A stretch of DNA of 64,000 nt from Alloyangia pacifica (GTDB lineage: Bacteria; Pseudomonadota; Alphaproteobacteria; Rhodobacterales; Rhodobacteraceae), in contig NZ_FOZW01000004.1 of the NCBI RefSeq assembly GCF_900116195.1, positions 1 to 64,000 on the forward strand, written 5' to 3'. The translations under genes were made by a program, and so were the position numbers. Below are positions 10,797 through 20,750 of this stretch, piece by piece. Positions within the stretch are counted from its first letter, which is position 1, and each line of letters begins with the position of its first letter. The notes below the pieces were generated by a model, which searched no databases, was not told the DNA's origin, and saw only the letters and a program-made list of their open reading frames with translations.

Positions 10797-11324
10797 TCAG
10801 CCCGAGCAGCGCTTTTCGGCGTCTTCCACCGCGGCGGTGAAGCCGAGGAGCGAGAAGGTGTCCTTCGTCTGCGTGCCACGGCTCGATCCCGCGGTCAGCA
10901 CCGCGTCGGCGCCGCGCTTCATCGCTGCGATGATCTTCGCATCGTCCTGCGGGGTCGCCGGCCAGGCCCATTCACCCTCGGTGTAGAGGTCGAATTTCTC
11001 GCCCGAGATGTCCACGCCCACGGTCGAGCCGCCGGCGAAGGGATAGCCGCCGGTAAAGGCCACCTGGCCCATGACGTTCGCCTCGGGACGGTAGAAGACC
11101 ATCAGCAGGATGTCGCCGCGCTTCACGGAAACGACGCGGCCGTCCTTGGTGTTGACGCTTTCCTTGTAGGTGGTCACCGCCCAGCATTCGCGCGGGCTGT
11201 TGCCCTCGAAGACCGACCAGTCGGTGATCGCGTTCACCCGGTTGGTGCTTTCTTCCTGCGCGAACCCTGCCGTCGCGCTCAACGCGAGTGCCGCGCCCAG
11301 AACCCCACCGAGAATTGACTTCAT
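10797..11324 (-). CDS. IalB-family (invasion-associated locus B) periplasmic protein
   Basis: A 175-residue protein with a signal peptide (MKSILGGVLGAALALSATAGFAQE). The mature part begins with the family-typical DWSVFEGNSPRECWAVT and has two cysteines (CWAV and a near-terminal KRCSG) that could form a disulfide. The family is widespread in alphaproteobacteria; its biochemical role is not settled, and the name comes from Bartonella. ATG 11324 has GGAGG eight bases upstream. Longer in-frame readings lack a signal sequence at their start. Confidence 0.85.
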   Translation of the reverse strand: MKSILGGVLGAALALSATAGFAQEESTNRVNAITDWSVFEGNSPRECWAVTTYKESVNTKDGRVVSVKRGDILLMVFYRPEANVMGQVAFTGGYPFAGGSTVGVDISGEKFDLYTEGEWAWPATPQDDAKIIAAMKRGADAVLTAGSSRGTQTKDTFSLLGFTAAVEDAEKRCSG

Positions 11325-11503
11325 ACCTGCAGCCTCCAGCCGTGCTTGCTTGTTGTTGCCGGTTCGCGCCCGGGTGTCTCTCGTGACCTCTGTCGGTCCC
11401 TTGACCGGCGCGACCATTCGTGCTCGACGGCGGGACAATAGACCGAAACCCTCGGGGCGAGAAAGCCCCGATGGCAGAATATCTCTCGTTTGTGAGGACC
11501 GGA

Positions 11504-12520
11504 ATGCCCCAAGACACAGTCACCGCCGCCGTGCCCCTGGTCGAGGTCCGCCGCGGCCCGATCGCCGAGAGCCTGCATCTGGGCCACGCGGTCATCTGCG
11601 ACGGCTGGGGCAACATCGTCGAGGCCTGGGGCGACCCGCATGCGGTGGTCTACCCGCGCTCCTCGTCGAAGATGATCCAGGCGTTGCCTCTGGTCGCCTC
11701 GGGGGCCGCCGAGGCCTGGCACCTGACGCCGCCGCAGTTGGCGCTGGCCTGCGCCTCGCACCAGGGCGCGCCGATGCATGTGGGCGCGGTTGAAGCCTGG
11801 CTGGCCGATCTCGAGCTCTGCGACGACGACCTGCGGTGCGGGCCGCAGCCAAGCCGCGACAAGGGTCTGAAACTGCAGATGATCCGCGAGGGAAAGAGCC
11901 CCTGCCGGGTGCACAACAACTGCTCGGGCAAACACGCGGGCTTCCTCACGCTGAGCCAGTATCTCGGTGCCGGCCCCGATTACGTGCTGCCCGAACATCC
12001 GGTGCAGGTGGCGGTGCGCGAGGCCTTCGAGCAGGTGACCGGCGAGGTCAGCCCCTGCTACGGTATCGACGGCTGCTCGGCCCCCAACCTCGCCACCTCG
12101 ATGCACGGCATGGCCCGGGCGATGGGCTGGTTTGCCAGCGCCCACCAGCGCCACGATTCGCTCAGCCGCGCCGGTGCCCAGCTGGTCGAGGCGATGTACG
12201 CGTTCCCGGATCTGGTGGCCGGCGAAGGCCGCGCCTGCACCTTGCTGATGCGCGCCGCGCTCGAGCCGATCGCGATCAAGACCGGGGCCGAGGGCTATTT
12301 CGTCGCCATCCTGCCGCAACGCGGTCTCGGCGTCGCGGTGAAGATTCTCGACGGCGCGACCCGCGCGGCGGAATGCGTCATGGCCTCGCTGCTGGTGCGG
12401 CTTGGTGTCGCGGACCCGGCGCATCCCGACGTGCACCGCTTCCTCAACCCCGAGGTGAGCAACTTCGATGGTCTGGTGACCGGTGAGGTTCGGCCGCTGG
12501 ACACGCTCTTCGCGGCATAA
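11504..12520 (+). CDS. asparaginase II-family protein (COG4448)
   Basis: A 338-residue cytosolic protein of the R. etli AnsA/asparaginase-II family, predicted to hydrolyse L-asparagine to aspartate and ammonia. Family features seen are VEVRRGPIAESLHLG at the N terminus, YPRSSSKMIQALPL (nucleophile region), NNCSGKHAGFL and GIDGCSAPN. The last two hold the conserved Ser/Lys and Cys/Asn motifs. ATG 11504 follows GAGGACCGGA; an upstream ATG at 11471 is possible but lacks a ribosome site. It is transcribed alone, divergent from ialB, with a terminator directly after the stop. Confidence 0.85.
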   Translation: MPQDTVTAAVPLVEVRRGPIAESLHLGHAVICDGWGNIVEAWGDPHAVVYPRSSSKMIQALPLVASGAAEAWHLTPPQLALACASHQGAPMHVGAVEAWLADLELCDDDLRCGPQPSRDKGLKLQMIREGKSPCRVHNNCSGKHAGFLTLSQYLGAGPDYVLPEHPVQVAVREAFEQVTGEVSPCYGIDGCSAPNLATSMHGMARAMGWFASAHQRHDSLSRAGAQLVEAMYAFPDLVAGEGRACTLLMRAALEPIAIKTGAEGYFVAILPQRGLGVAVKILDGATRAAECVMASLLVRLGVADPAHPDVHRFLNPEVSNFDGLVTGEVRPLDTLFAA

Positions 12521-12524
12521 AGGA

Positions 12525-12550
12525 AAGGGGCGCCTGCCGCGCCCCTTCTT
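12525..12550 (+). terminator. Rho-independent terminator after the asparaginase gene
   Basis: Arms AAGGGGCGC (12525-12533) and GCGCCCCTT (12539-12547) form a 9-bp stem with a 5-base loop, followed by CTT CTCTTT. It begins four bases after the stop codon. Confidence 0.75.
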
Positions 12551-12576
12551 CTCTTTCCAAATACGCCGGGGTGAAT
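12551..12576 (+). repeat. dispersed intergenic motif CTTTCCAAATACnCCGGGG
   Basis: The pyrimidine tract followed by CCAAATACGCCGGGGTGA resembles the right arm of the 10727-10784 hairpin and the sequence at 16402-16436. All three lie just past stop codons. I recall similar post-gene elements in Rhodobacteraceae genomes, but have not verified this. Confidence 0.45.
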
Positions 12577-12608
12577 TGGCCGCAGGCCAAGAGGGGCGGA
12601 GCCCCTGC

Positions 12609-12632
12609 GCTGCGCCCTCCGCTGCGCCCTCC
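12609..12632. repeat. 12-bp tandem direct repeat
   Basis: GCTGCGCCCTCC occurs twice in a row directly after the dispersed intergenic motif and before the serB stop. Its role is unknown. Confidence 0.7.
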
Positions 12633-12637
12633 GCCTC

Positions 12638-13504
12638 TCAGTCCGCGAATTCGCTGCGTGCGTAGCCCTGCAGGAACAGCAGCGCGGTCAGATCGCCGAG
12701 ATTCACGCGCAGCGTGCATTCCGCCTGCACCGAGGGTTTCGCATGCAGCGCCACGCCGAAGCCGGCGCGGCCGAGCATCCCCAGATCGTTCGCCCCGTCG
12801 CCCACCGCCAGCACATCGTTCTCGGCAATGCCGAGACGCGCGGTGATCTCCTCCAGCGCCTGAACCTTGGCCTCGCGGCCGAGGATCGGCCGGGCCGGCA
12901 CGCCGGTCAGCTTGCCGTCTTCCATCAGCAGCGTATTGGCGCGGTTCTCGTCGAAGCCGATCATCTCGGCGACGCGTCCGGTGAAGGCGGTGAAGCCGCC
13001 CGACACCAGCGCAGCATAGGCGCCGTTCGCCTTCATCGTCGCGACCAGCGCCGGGCCGCCCGGCATCAGGGTGATGCGCGTCTCGAGCACCTTGCCGATG
13101 ACGCTCTCGGGCAGGCCTTTGAGCAGCGCCACACGCTCGGTCAGCGCGCCCTCGAAATCGAGCTCGCCGTTCATCGCGCGGGCGGTGATCTCTTTCACAT
13201 GCGCGCCGACGCCGGCTTCCTCGGCCAGCTCGTCGATGCATTCCTGCTGGATCATCGTGCTGTCCATGTCCGCCAGCAGCATCTTCTTCCGGCGCCCCTC
13301 GGCGGGCACGACGTTCAGATCGGCCTGCTGACCGAGCGAGGCGCGCACCTCCTCGAAGTTGCCGGGCACCGCCTCGACCGGGAATTCCGCCGCCTCGCCG
13401 TCCGAGAGCACGGTGACCGGACCGCCGCCGAAGGCATTGCGCAGGCTCTCGACCAGCGCGGTGTCCAATGTGCCGGGGCGGGCGATGAGCGAGACGATCT
13501 GCAT
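12638..13504 (-). CDS. serB: phosphoserine phosphatase
   Basis: A 288-residue HAD-family enzyme that makes L-serine from phosphoserine, the last step of serine synthesis. The N-terminal about 75 residues form an ACT-like region. The catalytic motif I is LLADMDSTMI (nucleophile DMD), motif II SGGFTAF, and motif III VGDGANDLGML. The length fits the bacterial SerB with N-terminal extension. ATG 13504 (MQIVSLIARPG) is chosen because sequence upstream has no family resemblance; a divergent protease gene starts 178 bases away. Confidence 0.95.
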   Translation of the reverse strand: MQIVSLIARPGTLDTALVESLRNAFGGGPVTVLSDGEAAEFPVEAVPGNFEEVRASLGQQADLNVVPAEGRRKKMLLADMDSTMIQQECIDELAEEAGVGAHVKEITARAMNGELDFEGALTERVALLKGLPESVIGKVLETRITLMPGGPALVATMKANGAYAALVSGGFTAFTGRVAEMIGFDENRANTLLMEDGKLTGVPARPILGREAKVQALEEITARLGIAENDVLAVGDGANDLGMLGRAGFGVALHAKPSVQAECTLRVNLGDLTALLFLQGYARSEFAD

Positions 13505-13629
13505 GAGAGGCACTCCAATGTCTGACGCGGCGGCTTCTGGCACGGCGCGCGCGGCTTTTCCAGTCTCCGCGCGAAGGCGGAGCCGGGCGCAGTGCACGAA
13601 AAGCGCACGCGGAACGCACCGGGGCGTGA

Positions 13630-13658
13630 CTTGCAATCGCGGGGTTGCCCCGACATAT
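13630..13658 (+). promoter_or_regulatory. possible heat-shock (sigma-32-like) promoter of the degP-like gene
   Basis: CTTGCAA (13630-13636) and CCCCGACATA (13648-13657) resemble the CTTGAAA / CCCCATnT sigma-32 pattern at a compatible spacing. It lies about 25-55 bases before the DegP-type protease start, a gene class often heat-shock controlled. One base in each element departs from consensus. Confidence 0.35.
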
Positions 13659-13682
13659 CGAAAGGTACTGGAGGACCGCATA

Positions 13683-15071
<1,389 letters not shown>

Positions 15072-15084
15072 GGGAGGCAAGCTC

Positions 15085-16404
15085 TTGGCCGATCTCTTCG
15101 ATGATGCGCCGGACAGCAGCCCCGAACCCGGACGCGGCGGTCCCCGCCCGCTGGCGGACCGGCTGCGCCCGCAGGCGCTCGGCGAGGTGATCGGCCAGCA
15201 GCAGGTGCTCGGCCCGGAGGCACCGCTCGGGGTCATGCTCGCCTCGGGGGCGCTGTCGAGCCTGATCTTCTGGGGGCCGCCGGGAGTCGGCAAGACCACC
15301 ATCGCGCGGCTTCTGGCGAGTGCCACCGACCTGCATTTCGTGCAGATCAGCGCCATATTCACCGGCGTGCCCGAACTGCGGAAGGTCTTCGAGGCCGCGA
15401 AGATCCGCCATCGCAACGGCCAGGGCACGCTGCTTTTCGTTGACGAGATCCACCGGTTCAACAAGGCCCAGCAGGACGGCTTCCTGCCGCACATGGAGGA
15501 TGGCACGATCCTCCTCGTCGGCGCGACCACGGAGAACCCGAGCTTCGAGCTCAACGCCGCGCTACTGTCGCGCGCGCAGGTGCTGGTTCTGGAGCGTCTG
15601 GGGCGCGATGATCTCGACCGGCTCGCACAGCGCGCCGAACAGGAACTGGGCCGCAGACTGCCACTCGACGCCGCCGCCCGCGCGGCGCTGCTGGAGATGG
15701 CCGACGGCGATGGTCGGACGCTGCTGAACCTGATCGAGCAGATCATGGCATGGACGGTCGAAGGCGCGCTCTCCACCGAGGCGCTTTCGACCCGGCTCAT
15801 GCGCCGCGCGGCGCAATACGACAAGTCCGGCGACGGCCACTACAACCTGATTTCGGCGCTGCACAAATCGGTGCGCGGCTCGGATCCCGATGCGACGCTC
15901 TACTGGTTCGCCCGGATGCTCGAAGCCGGCGAGGACCCGCGCTTCCTCGCCCGGCGCATCACCCGCATGTCGGTCGAGGACATCGGCCTTGCGGACCCGC
16001 AGGCGCAGGCGATCTGCCTGCAGGCCTGGCAGACCTACGAGCGGCTCGGCTCGCCCGAGGGCGAGCTGGCGCTTGCGCAGGCGCTGGTCTACCTGGCGCT
16101 GGCACCGAAATCGAATGCCACCTACGTCGCCTACAAGGCCGCGCGCGCCGCCGCGAAGAAGACCGGCTCGCTGCGCCCGCCCAAGCACATCCTCAACGCG
16201 CCGACCCGGCTGATGAAGGAGCAGGGCTACGGCAGCGGCTATGCCTACGACCACGACGCCGAGGACGGCTTTTCGGGCCAGGACTACTTCCCCGAGGAGA
16301 TCGGTCGCGACAGCTACTACGCCCCGGTCGAGCGCGGCTTCGAGCGCGACTTGAAGAAACGCTTGGAATATTTCGCGAAGCTGCGCCGCGAACGGAGCAG
16401 CTGA
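15085..16404 (+). CDS. rarA: replication-associated recombination protein A
   Basis: A 439-residue AAA+ ATPase of the RarA/MgsA/WRNIP1 family that acts at stalled forks. It has Walker A GPPGVGKTT, Walker B LLFVDEIHRFNK, sensor 1 ATTENPSFE, and the C-terminal tetramerisation domain (GDGHYNLISALHKSVRGSDPDA). The typical RP-LAD-RPQALGEVIGQ start region is present. Translation probably starts at TTG 15085, with GGGGAGG eight to fourteen bases upstream. It sits just downstream of the protease gene. Confidence 0.95.
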   Translation: MADLFDDAPDSSPEPGRGGPRPLADRLRPQALGEVIGQQQVLGPEAPLGVMLASGALSSLIFWGPPGVGKTTIARLLASATDLHFVQISAIFTGVPELRKVFEAAKIRHRNGQGTLLFVDEIHRFNKAQQDGFLPHMEDGTILLVGATTENPSFELNAALLSRAQVLVLERLGRDDLDRLAQRAEQELGRRLPLDAAARAALLEMADGDGRTLLNLIEQIMAWTVEGALSTEALSTRLMRRAAQYDKSGDGHYNLISALHKSVRGSDPDATLYWFARMLEAGEDPRFLARRITRMSVEDIGLADPQAQAICLQAWQTYERLGSPEGELALAQALVYLALAPKSNATYVAYKAARAAAKKTGSLRPPKHILNAPTRLMKEQGYGSGYAYDHDAEDGFSGQDYFPEEIGRDSYYAPVERGFERDLKKRLEYFAKLRRERSS

Positions 16405-16436
16405 TTTTCTTCTAGGTGCAAATAACCCGGGGGAGT
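16402..16436 (+). repeat. third copy of the dispersed post-gene motif
   Basis: GATTTTCTTCTAGGTGCAAATAACCCGGGGG-like sequence follows the rarA stop. It shares the pyrimidine tract, CAAATA and CCGGGG core with 12551-12576, then a GC hairpin (gggggagtccgcgcccccg region, about 16431-16449). Confidence 0.4.
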
Positions 16437-16525
16437 CCGCGCCCCCGGAGCCCCGCCTGCCGCTCTCCTGACCCGAGGGCATGACGGGCTTGCACGCCCG
16501 GCGTGGCTCCGAACATGCGAAAATC

Positions 16526-16554
16526 TTGACATTCCGCCCCCCCTCGCACATGTC
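16526..16554 (+). promoter_or_regulatory. possible crcB promoter giving a leaderless transcript
   Basis: TTGACA at 16526-16531 matches the -35 consensus perfectly. Seventeen bases later CATGTC (16549-16554) is a weak -10. Initiation about seven bases downstream would fall on the ATG at 16561, and there is no Shine-Dalgarno before that ATG. No fluoride riboswitch is recognised here. Confidence 0.35.
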
Positions 16555-16560
16555 CCGCGG

Positions 16561-16938
16561 ATGATCCTCACGGTTTTACAAGTCGCGCTCGGCGGAGCGC
16601 TGGGCGCCAGCGGGCGCTATCTGACCGGCCTCGCCATGTCGCGGCTGCTGGGCAAGGGATTCCCCTGGGGTACGCTGACGGTGAACATCCTCGGCTCCTT
16701 TGCCATGGGGGTCATCGTCGTGCTGCTGGCCAATACCGCGGGCAACCGCTTCGCGCCGTTCCTGATGACCGGCGTGCTGGGCGGCTTCACCACCTTCTCG
16801 GCCTTCTCGCTGGATTTTGCCACGCTCTACGAGCGCGGCGACATCGCGCAGGCGGGTCTTTATGTGGCGGTCTCGGTGGCCGTCTCGCTGGCGGCGCTCT
16901 TCGCGGGGCTGTCCGTCACTCGGAGTTTCTTCGCATGA
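16561..16938 (+). CDS. crcB: CrcB/Fluc fluoride channel
   Basis: A 125-residue, four-helix membrane protein of the Fluc family, which works as a dual-topology dimer to expel fluoride. Signature motifs are GGALGASGRYLTG (residues about 9-21), GTLTVNILGSFAMG with the conserved Asn, and GGFTTFSAFSLD with the phenylalanine-box and Na+-site residues. The stop overlaps the start of the RluC-like gene (ATGA at 16935-16938). A ribosome site is absent before the ATG, compatible with leaderless translation. Confidence 0.95.
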   Translation: MILTVLQVALGGALGASGRYLTGLAMSRLLGKGFPWGTLTVNILGSFAMGVIVVLLANTAGNRFAPFLMTGVLGGFTTFSAFSLDFATLYERGDIAQAGLYVAVSVAVSLAALFAGLSVTRSFFA

Positions 16939-17987
16939 GCCGCGTTCAGACAGTCACCGTGGGGCCGGGCGACGGCGATCAGCGCCTCGACCGCTGGATG
17001 AAGCGGCATTTCCCGCACGTCCCGCAGGGCCGCATCGAGAAGATGTGCCGCAAGGGCGAGATCCGCGTCGATGGCGGCCGGGTGAAGGCCTCGACCCGCC
17101 TCGAGGTCGGCAACCAGGTGCGCGTCCCGCCGCTGCCCGAGCCCGAGGAAATGGCCAAGGTCGCGGCGCAGCCGAAGTCGAAGATCTCGGACGCTGACAC
17201 CAAGCTGATCCAGTCCTGCGTGCTGTGGAAGGATGATCACATCATCGCGCTGAACAAGCCGCCGGGGATGCCGACGCAGGGCGGCTCCAAGCAGACCCGC
17301 CACGTTGACATGCTCTCGGAGGCGCTGAAGTTCGGCTACGACGAGAAGCCGCGCCTCGTGCACCGGCTCGACAAGGACACCTCGGGCGTGCTGCTGCTGG
17401 CGCGCACCCGCGAGATGGCGCAGGGGCTCACCGCCGCGATCCGCCACAAGGAAACGCGAAAGATCTACTGGGCGCTGGTCGCCGGTGTGCCGACGCCCTA
17501 CCTCGGCGAGATCAAGTACGGGCTGGTGAAGGCCGGCGGTCATGGCGCCTCGGGCGAGGGCGAGAAGATGCGCGCCATCCACCCGCGCGAGATCGACAGC
17601 ACCCCCGGAGCCAAGCGCGCCCATACGCTCTATGCCACGCTTTACCGCGTCGCGGGCCGGGCGAGCTGGGTGGCGATGGAGCCCATTACGGGCCGCACCC
17701 ACCAGCTGCGCGCGCATATGGCCGAGATCGGTCACCCGATCATCGGCGATGGCAAATACGGCGGCTCGGGGCAGGAGAACCTCGGCGATGGCTGGGGCGC
17801 CCAGCTCGGCGGCATCATCTCGAAGAAGCTGCACCTGCACGCCCGCTCGATGACCTTCCTGCACCCGGCGACCAAGAAGCCGGTCACCGTGACCGCGCCG
17901 CTGCCCGACCACATGGCGCAGAGCTGGGAGACCTTCGGCTGGACCGAGGACCTGGCCGCCGACGACCCCTTCGAAGAGCTGCACTGA
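16935..17987 (+). CDS. rluC: RluA/RluC-family 23S rRNA pseudouridine synthase
   Basis: A 350-residue enzyme that isomerises uridine in rRNA. An N-terminal S4 RNA-binding domain (about 15-75: QRLDRWMKRHFPHVPQGRIE) is followed by the RluA-type catalytic domain with the catalytic aspartate in HRLDKDTSG-VLLLART, and by GRTHQLRAHM near the C terminus. The S4 domain and length favour RluC (955/2504/2580) over RluA, but RluD cannot be excluded. It overlaps crcB by four bases and is followed by a HAD phosphatase after four bases. Confidence 0.85.
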   Translation: MSRVQTVTVGPGDGDQRLDRWMKRHFPHVPQGRIEKMCRKGEIRVDGGRVKASTRLEVGNQVRVPPLPEPEEMAKVAAQPKSKISDADTKLIQSCVLWKDDHIIALNKPPGMPTQGGSKQTRHVDMLSEALKFGYDEKPRLVHRLDKDTSGVLLLARTREMAQGLTAAIRHKETRKIYWALVAGVPTPYLGEIKYGLVKAGGHGASGEGEKMRAIHPREIDSTPGAKRAHTLYATLYRVAGRASWVAMEPITGRTHQLRAHMAEIGHPIIGDGKYGGSGQENLGDGWGAQLGGIISKKLHLHARSMTFLHPATKKPVTVTAPLPDHMAQSWETFGWTEDLAADDPFEELH

Positions 17988-17991
17988 TCGC

Positions 17992-18669
17992 ATGGACCTC
18001 AAGCTGATCATCTTCGACGTCGACGGCACGCTGGTCGACAGTCAGGCCGATATTCTGGCCTCGATGCGTGGTGCCTTTGCCGAAGTCGGCAGACCGGCTC
18101 CGAGCCGCGAAGAGATCCTCGGCATCGTCGGCCTGTCGCTGCCGCTGGCGATCGCCCGGCTCGCGCCGGACGCCGACGCCGCGACGCTCGAGGTGATGGT
18201 CGAGGGCTACAAGCAGAGCTACATGCGCCTTCGCTCCGCCAACGGCACCGAGGCCAGCTCGCCGCTCTACCCGCACGTCCGCGAGGTGCTGGGCGCGTTG
18301 CACGCCCGGCCCGAGTGGCTGCTCGGCATTGCCACAGGCAAGTCCCGGCGCGGGCTCGACCGGCTGGTCGACGGGCACGGCATCCGCAGTCTCTTCGTCA
18401 CGCAGCAATGCGCCGACGACCACCCCTCCAAGCCGCACCCCTCGATGATCGAAGCGGCGCTGGCCGAGGCCGGCGTCGAGCCGCATCAGGCGGTGATGCT
18501 GGGCGACACCAGCTTCGACATGGACATGGCGCGCGACGCCGGGGTTCACGGTATCGGCGTCAGCTGGGGCTATCACGACCGCGCGCGGCTCGCCTCCGCG
18601 CGTACAATCATCGACGACATCCGCACGCTTCCGGCGCTGCTGGACCAACTCTGGAGCCAAGCCGCATGA
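17992..18669 (+). CDS. HAD-family hydrolase, phosphoglycolate-phosphatase-like
   Basis: A 225-residue cytosolic HAD phosphatase. Motif I FDVDGTLVDS is at residues 8-17, a cap domain covers about 18-90, motif II is GIATGKSRRG, the motif III lysine is in HPSKPHPSM, and motif IV is MLGDTSFDMDMARDAG. It resembles the Gph/PGP group and is often annotated next to pseudouridine synthases in related genomes. The natural substrate is not known. It is in the crcB-rluC-HAD-ATP12 run, with the next start overlapping its stop. Confidence 0.85.
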   Translation: MDLKLIIFDVDGTLVDSQADILASMRGAFAEVGRPAPSREEILGIVGLSLPLAIARLAPDADAATLEVMVEGYKQSYMRLRSANGTEASSPLYPHVREVLGALHARPEWLLGIATGKSRRGLDRLVDGHGIRSLFVTQQCADDHPSKPHPSMIEAALAEAGVEPHQAVMLGDTSFDMDMARDAGVHGIGVSWGYHDRARLASARTIIDDIRTLPALLDQLWSQAA

Positions 18670-19379
18670 GCGAATGGGCCCCCCGCCGCTTCTACAAGGA
18701 CGCCACGGTCGAAGAGGCCGAGGGCGGTTTCATCGTGCATCTCGACGGGCGCCCGCTGCGCACCCCGGGCAAGGTGCCGCTGGTGGTGCCGACCCGCGCC
18801 ATTGCCGAGGCCATGGCCGAGGAGTGGCGCGCGCAGGCGGAAAAGATCGACCCGCGCACGATGCCCTTCACTCGCACCGCCAACAGCGCCATCGACAAGG
18901 TCGCGCCACAGCACCCCGAAGTGGCTGACATGCTGGCGGAATACGGCGACAGCGATCTGCTGTGCTACCGTGCCGAAAGCCCGGCCGAACTGGTTGCGCG
19001 GCAGGCCGAGCGCTGGGACCCGCTGCTTGACTGGGCGGCGCGCGAGATGGGGGCTCGGCTGGAACCGCGCGCCGGGATCATGCACGCCTCGCAACCCGAG
19101 GCGCCGCTGCGCATCCTTGCCGAGCGCACCCATGGCTTCACCCCGTTCGAACTCGCGGCCTTTCACGACCTCGTGGCGCTGACTGGCTCTCTGGTGCTCG
19201 GCTTCGCGGCGACCGGGCAAGAGCATGACGCAAAGGAACTCTGGGCGCTGTCGCGGCTCGACGAGACCTTCCAGGAAGAGCTCTGGGGCGAAGACGAAGA
19301 AGCGCAGGAAGCGGCTGAAATCAAAAGACAGGCCTTCCTTCACGCGCACCGCTTTTTTGCCCTCTGCCAAGCTGCCTAA
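18666..19379 (+). CDS. ATP12-family chaperone
   Basis: A 237-residue protein of the ATP12 family, which in mitochondria assists assembly of the F1 ATPase alpha subunit. Family motifs seen are RRFYKDATVEEAEGGF at the N terminus, LDGRPLRTPGKVPLVVPT, AEEWRAQ, PFTRTANSAID and the DLLCYRAE segment. The ATG overlaps the stop of the HAD gene. The family is typical of alphaproteobacteria and mitochondria. It ends the operon that begins at crcB; no clear terminator is seen before the bzt operon. Confidence 0.92.
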   Translation: MSEWAPRRFYKDATVEEAEGGFIVHLDGRPLRTPGKVPLVVPTRAIAEAMAEEWRAQAEKIDPRTMPFTRTANSAIDKVAPQHPEVADMLAEYGDSDLLCYRAESPAELVARQAERWDPLLDWAAREMGARLEPRAGIMHASQPEAPLRILAERTHGFTPFELAAFHDLVALTGSLVLGFAATGQEHDAKELWALSRLDETFQEELWGEDEEAQEAAEIKRQAFLHAHRFFALCQAA

Positions 19380-19573
19380 TCTGAATCCTCTTCACTGATC
19401 CTTGCGTAAGATCCGGGCATTTGCTTGCCTTTTTCGCGCCGCACCGGCTTGACCTCGCCAAAACTTTGCTCCCAAACTCCCGTCAGCACAGGGAGGGAGC
19501 CCCTGGCTGAACAAGCCGATCCACAAGGATCAAGGAACCGGTCATCAGGACCGGACAACAGGAAGAGGTTAAC
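19380..19573 (+). promoter_or_regulatory. leader and probable promoter region of the bzt operon
   Basis: No gene is seen. TTGACC at 19449-19454 is a possible -35, but the matching -10 is weak. GAGGTTAAC precedes the bztA ATG and holds its ribosome site (AGAGG). Several short inverted repeats (around 19505-19560) could fold in the leader. Confidence 0.3.
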
Positions 19574-20593
19574 ATGAAAAAGACCGTAACTCTCGGCGCT
19601 CTGACCGTCGCCGCACTCGCGGCCGGCGCAGCTGGCGCCGCGACCCTGGACGACGTGAAAGCGCGCGGGGAGCTGAAGTGCGGTGTGTCCACGGGTCTGG
19701 CCGGTTTCTCGGCACCCGATGCAAACAACGTCTGGCAGGGCTTTGACGTGGCGTACTGCCGCGCGCTCGCCGCAGCGGTTCTGGGCGACCCGATGAAGGT
19801 TGCCTTCACCCAGACCACCGGTCAGACCCGCTTTACCGCGCTGGCTTCCGGCGAGATCGACGTGCTGGCCCGCAACACCACCTGGACCTTCTCGCGCGAC
19901 GTCGACCTGAAGTTCGAATTCGTCGGCGTGAACTACTACGACGGCCAGGGCTTCATCGCACCTAAGTCGCTGGGCGTCGCCTCGGCCAAGGAACTCGATG
20001 GCGCCACCGTCTGCATCCAGACCGGCACCACCACCGAGCTGAACCTCGCGGACTTCTTCCGCGCCAACAACATCAGCTACGAGCCGGTTCCGATCGAGAC
20101 CAACGCCGAAGCGCAGCAGCAGTACCTGGCCGGTGCCTGTGACGTCTACACCACCGACGCTTCCGGCCTCGCCGCCACCCGCGCCACCTTCGAGACCCCG
20201 GCCGATCACGTGATCCTGCCGGAAATCATCTCGAAAGAGCCGCTCGGTCCGCTCGTCCGCCACGGCGACAACGAGTGGGGCGACATCGCGCGCTGGACCC
20301 TCAACGCCCTGATCGCGGCCGAAGAATACGGCGTGACCTCGGCCAACATCGCGGAGCTGTCCTCGGCCCCGACCAACAACCCCGAGATCAACCGTCTGCT
20401 CGGCACCGAGGGTGAACTGGGCGCGATGCTCGGCCTCGATGCCGAATGGGCCAAGCGCGCCATCATGGCGGGCGGCAACTACGGCGAGATCTTCGAGAAG
20501 AACATCGGCGAAGCCACCCCGATCGGCCTGTCGCGCGGTCTGAACGCGCAGTGGACCGAAGGCGGCCTGCTCTACAGCCCGCCCTTCCGCTGA
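19574..20593 (+). CDS. bztA: periplasmic binding protein of a general L-amino acid ABC transporter (BztA/AapJ)
   Basis: A 339-residue exported solute-binding protein with a signal peptide at 1-22 (cleaved after GAAGA). It carries the family motifs LDDVKARGELKCGVSTGLAGFS, FDVAYCRALAAAVLGD, TTGQTRFTALASGEIDVLARNTTWT and CDVYTTDASGLAATRA. The length equals AapJ/BztA (about 340). The substrates are probably glutamate, glutamine, aspartate and asparagine, and in the Aap group also other L-amino acids. It is the first gene of bztABCD. A strong hairpin separates it from bztB and probably raises the ratio of binding protein to permease. Confidence 0.95.
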   Translation: MKKTVTLGALTVAALAAGAAGAATLDDVKARGELKCGVSTGLAGFSAPDANNVWQGFDVAYCRALAAAVLGDPMKVAFTQTTGQTRFTALASGEIDVLARNTTWTFSRDVDLKFEFVGVNYYDGQGFIAPKSLGVASAKELDGATVCIQTGTTTELNLADFFRANNISYEPVPIETNAEAQQQYLAGACDVYTTDASGLAATRATFETPADHVILPEIISKEPLGPLVRHGDNEWGDIARWTLNALIAAEEYGVTSANIAELSSAPTNNPEINRLLGTEGELGAMLGLDAEWAKRAIMAGGNYGEIFEKNIGEATPIGLSRGLNAQWTEGGLLYSPPFR

Positions 20594-20608
20594 TACCGGA
20601 CTTGGCGA

Positions 20609-20636
20609 GGGGCGCAGGGGAAACCTGCGCCCCTTT
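20609..20636 (+). terminator. attenuating hairpin between bztA and bztB
   Basis: Arms GGGGCGCAGG (20609-20618) and CCTGCGCCCC (20624-20633) form a perfect 10-bp stem with a 5-base loop, followed by only TTT. Such stems after binding-protein genes stabilise the first cistron and let only some transcripts continue to the permease genes. Confidence 0.7.
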
Positions 20637-20750
20637 CCACCTGAATTGACGATTTCGCCTTCATAAAACGAAAGCGCGCTTCCTGCAGGGCAGACGGTGG
20701 AGCAACCACCGCGGCACCCGTTCATGATGGAAGCGTCCGGGGAGAACTAA

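Noticed and set aside
16437-16560. fluoride riboswitch before crcB
   Set aside because: I looked for the conserved pseudoknot pattern and could not find it; only GC stems of the dispersed repeat are present.
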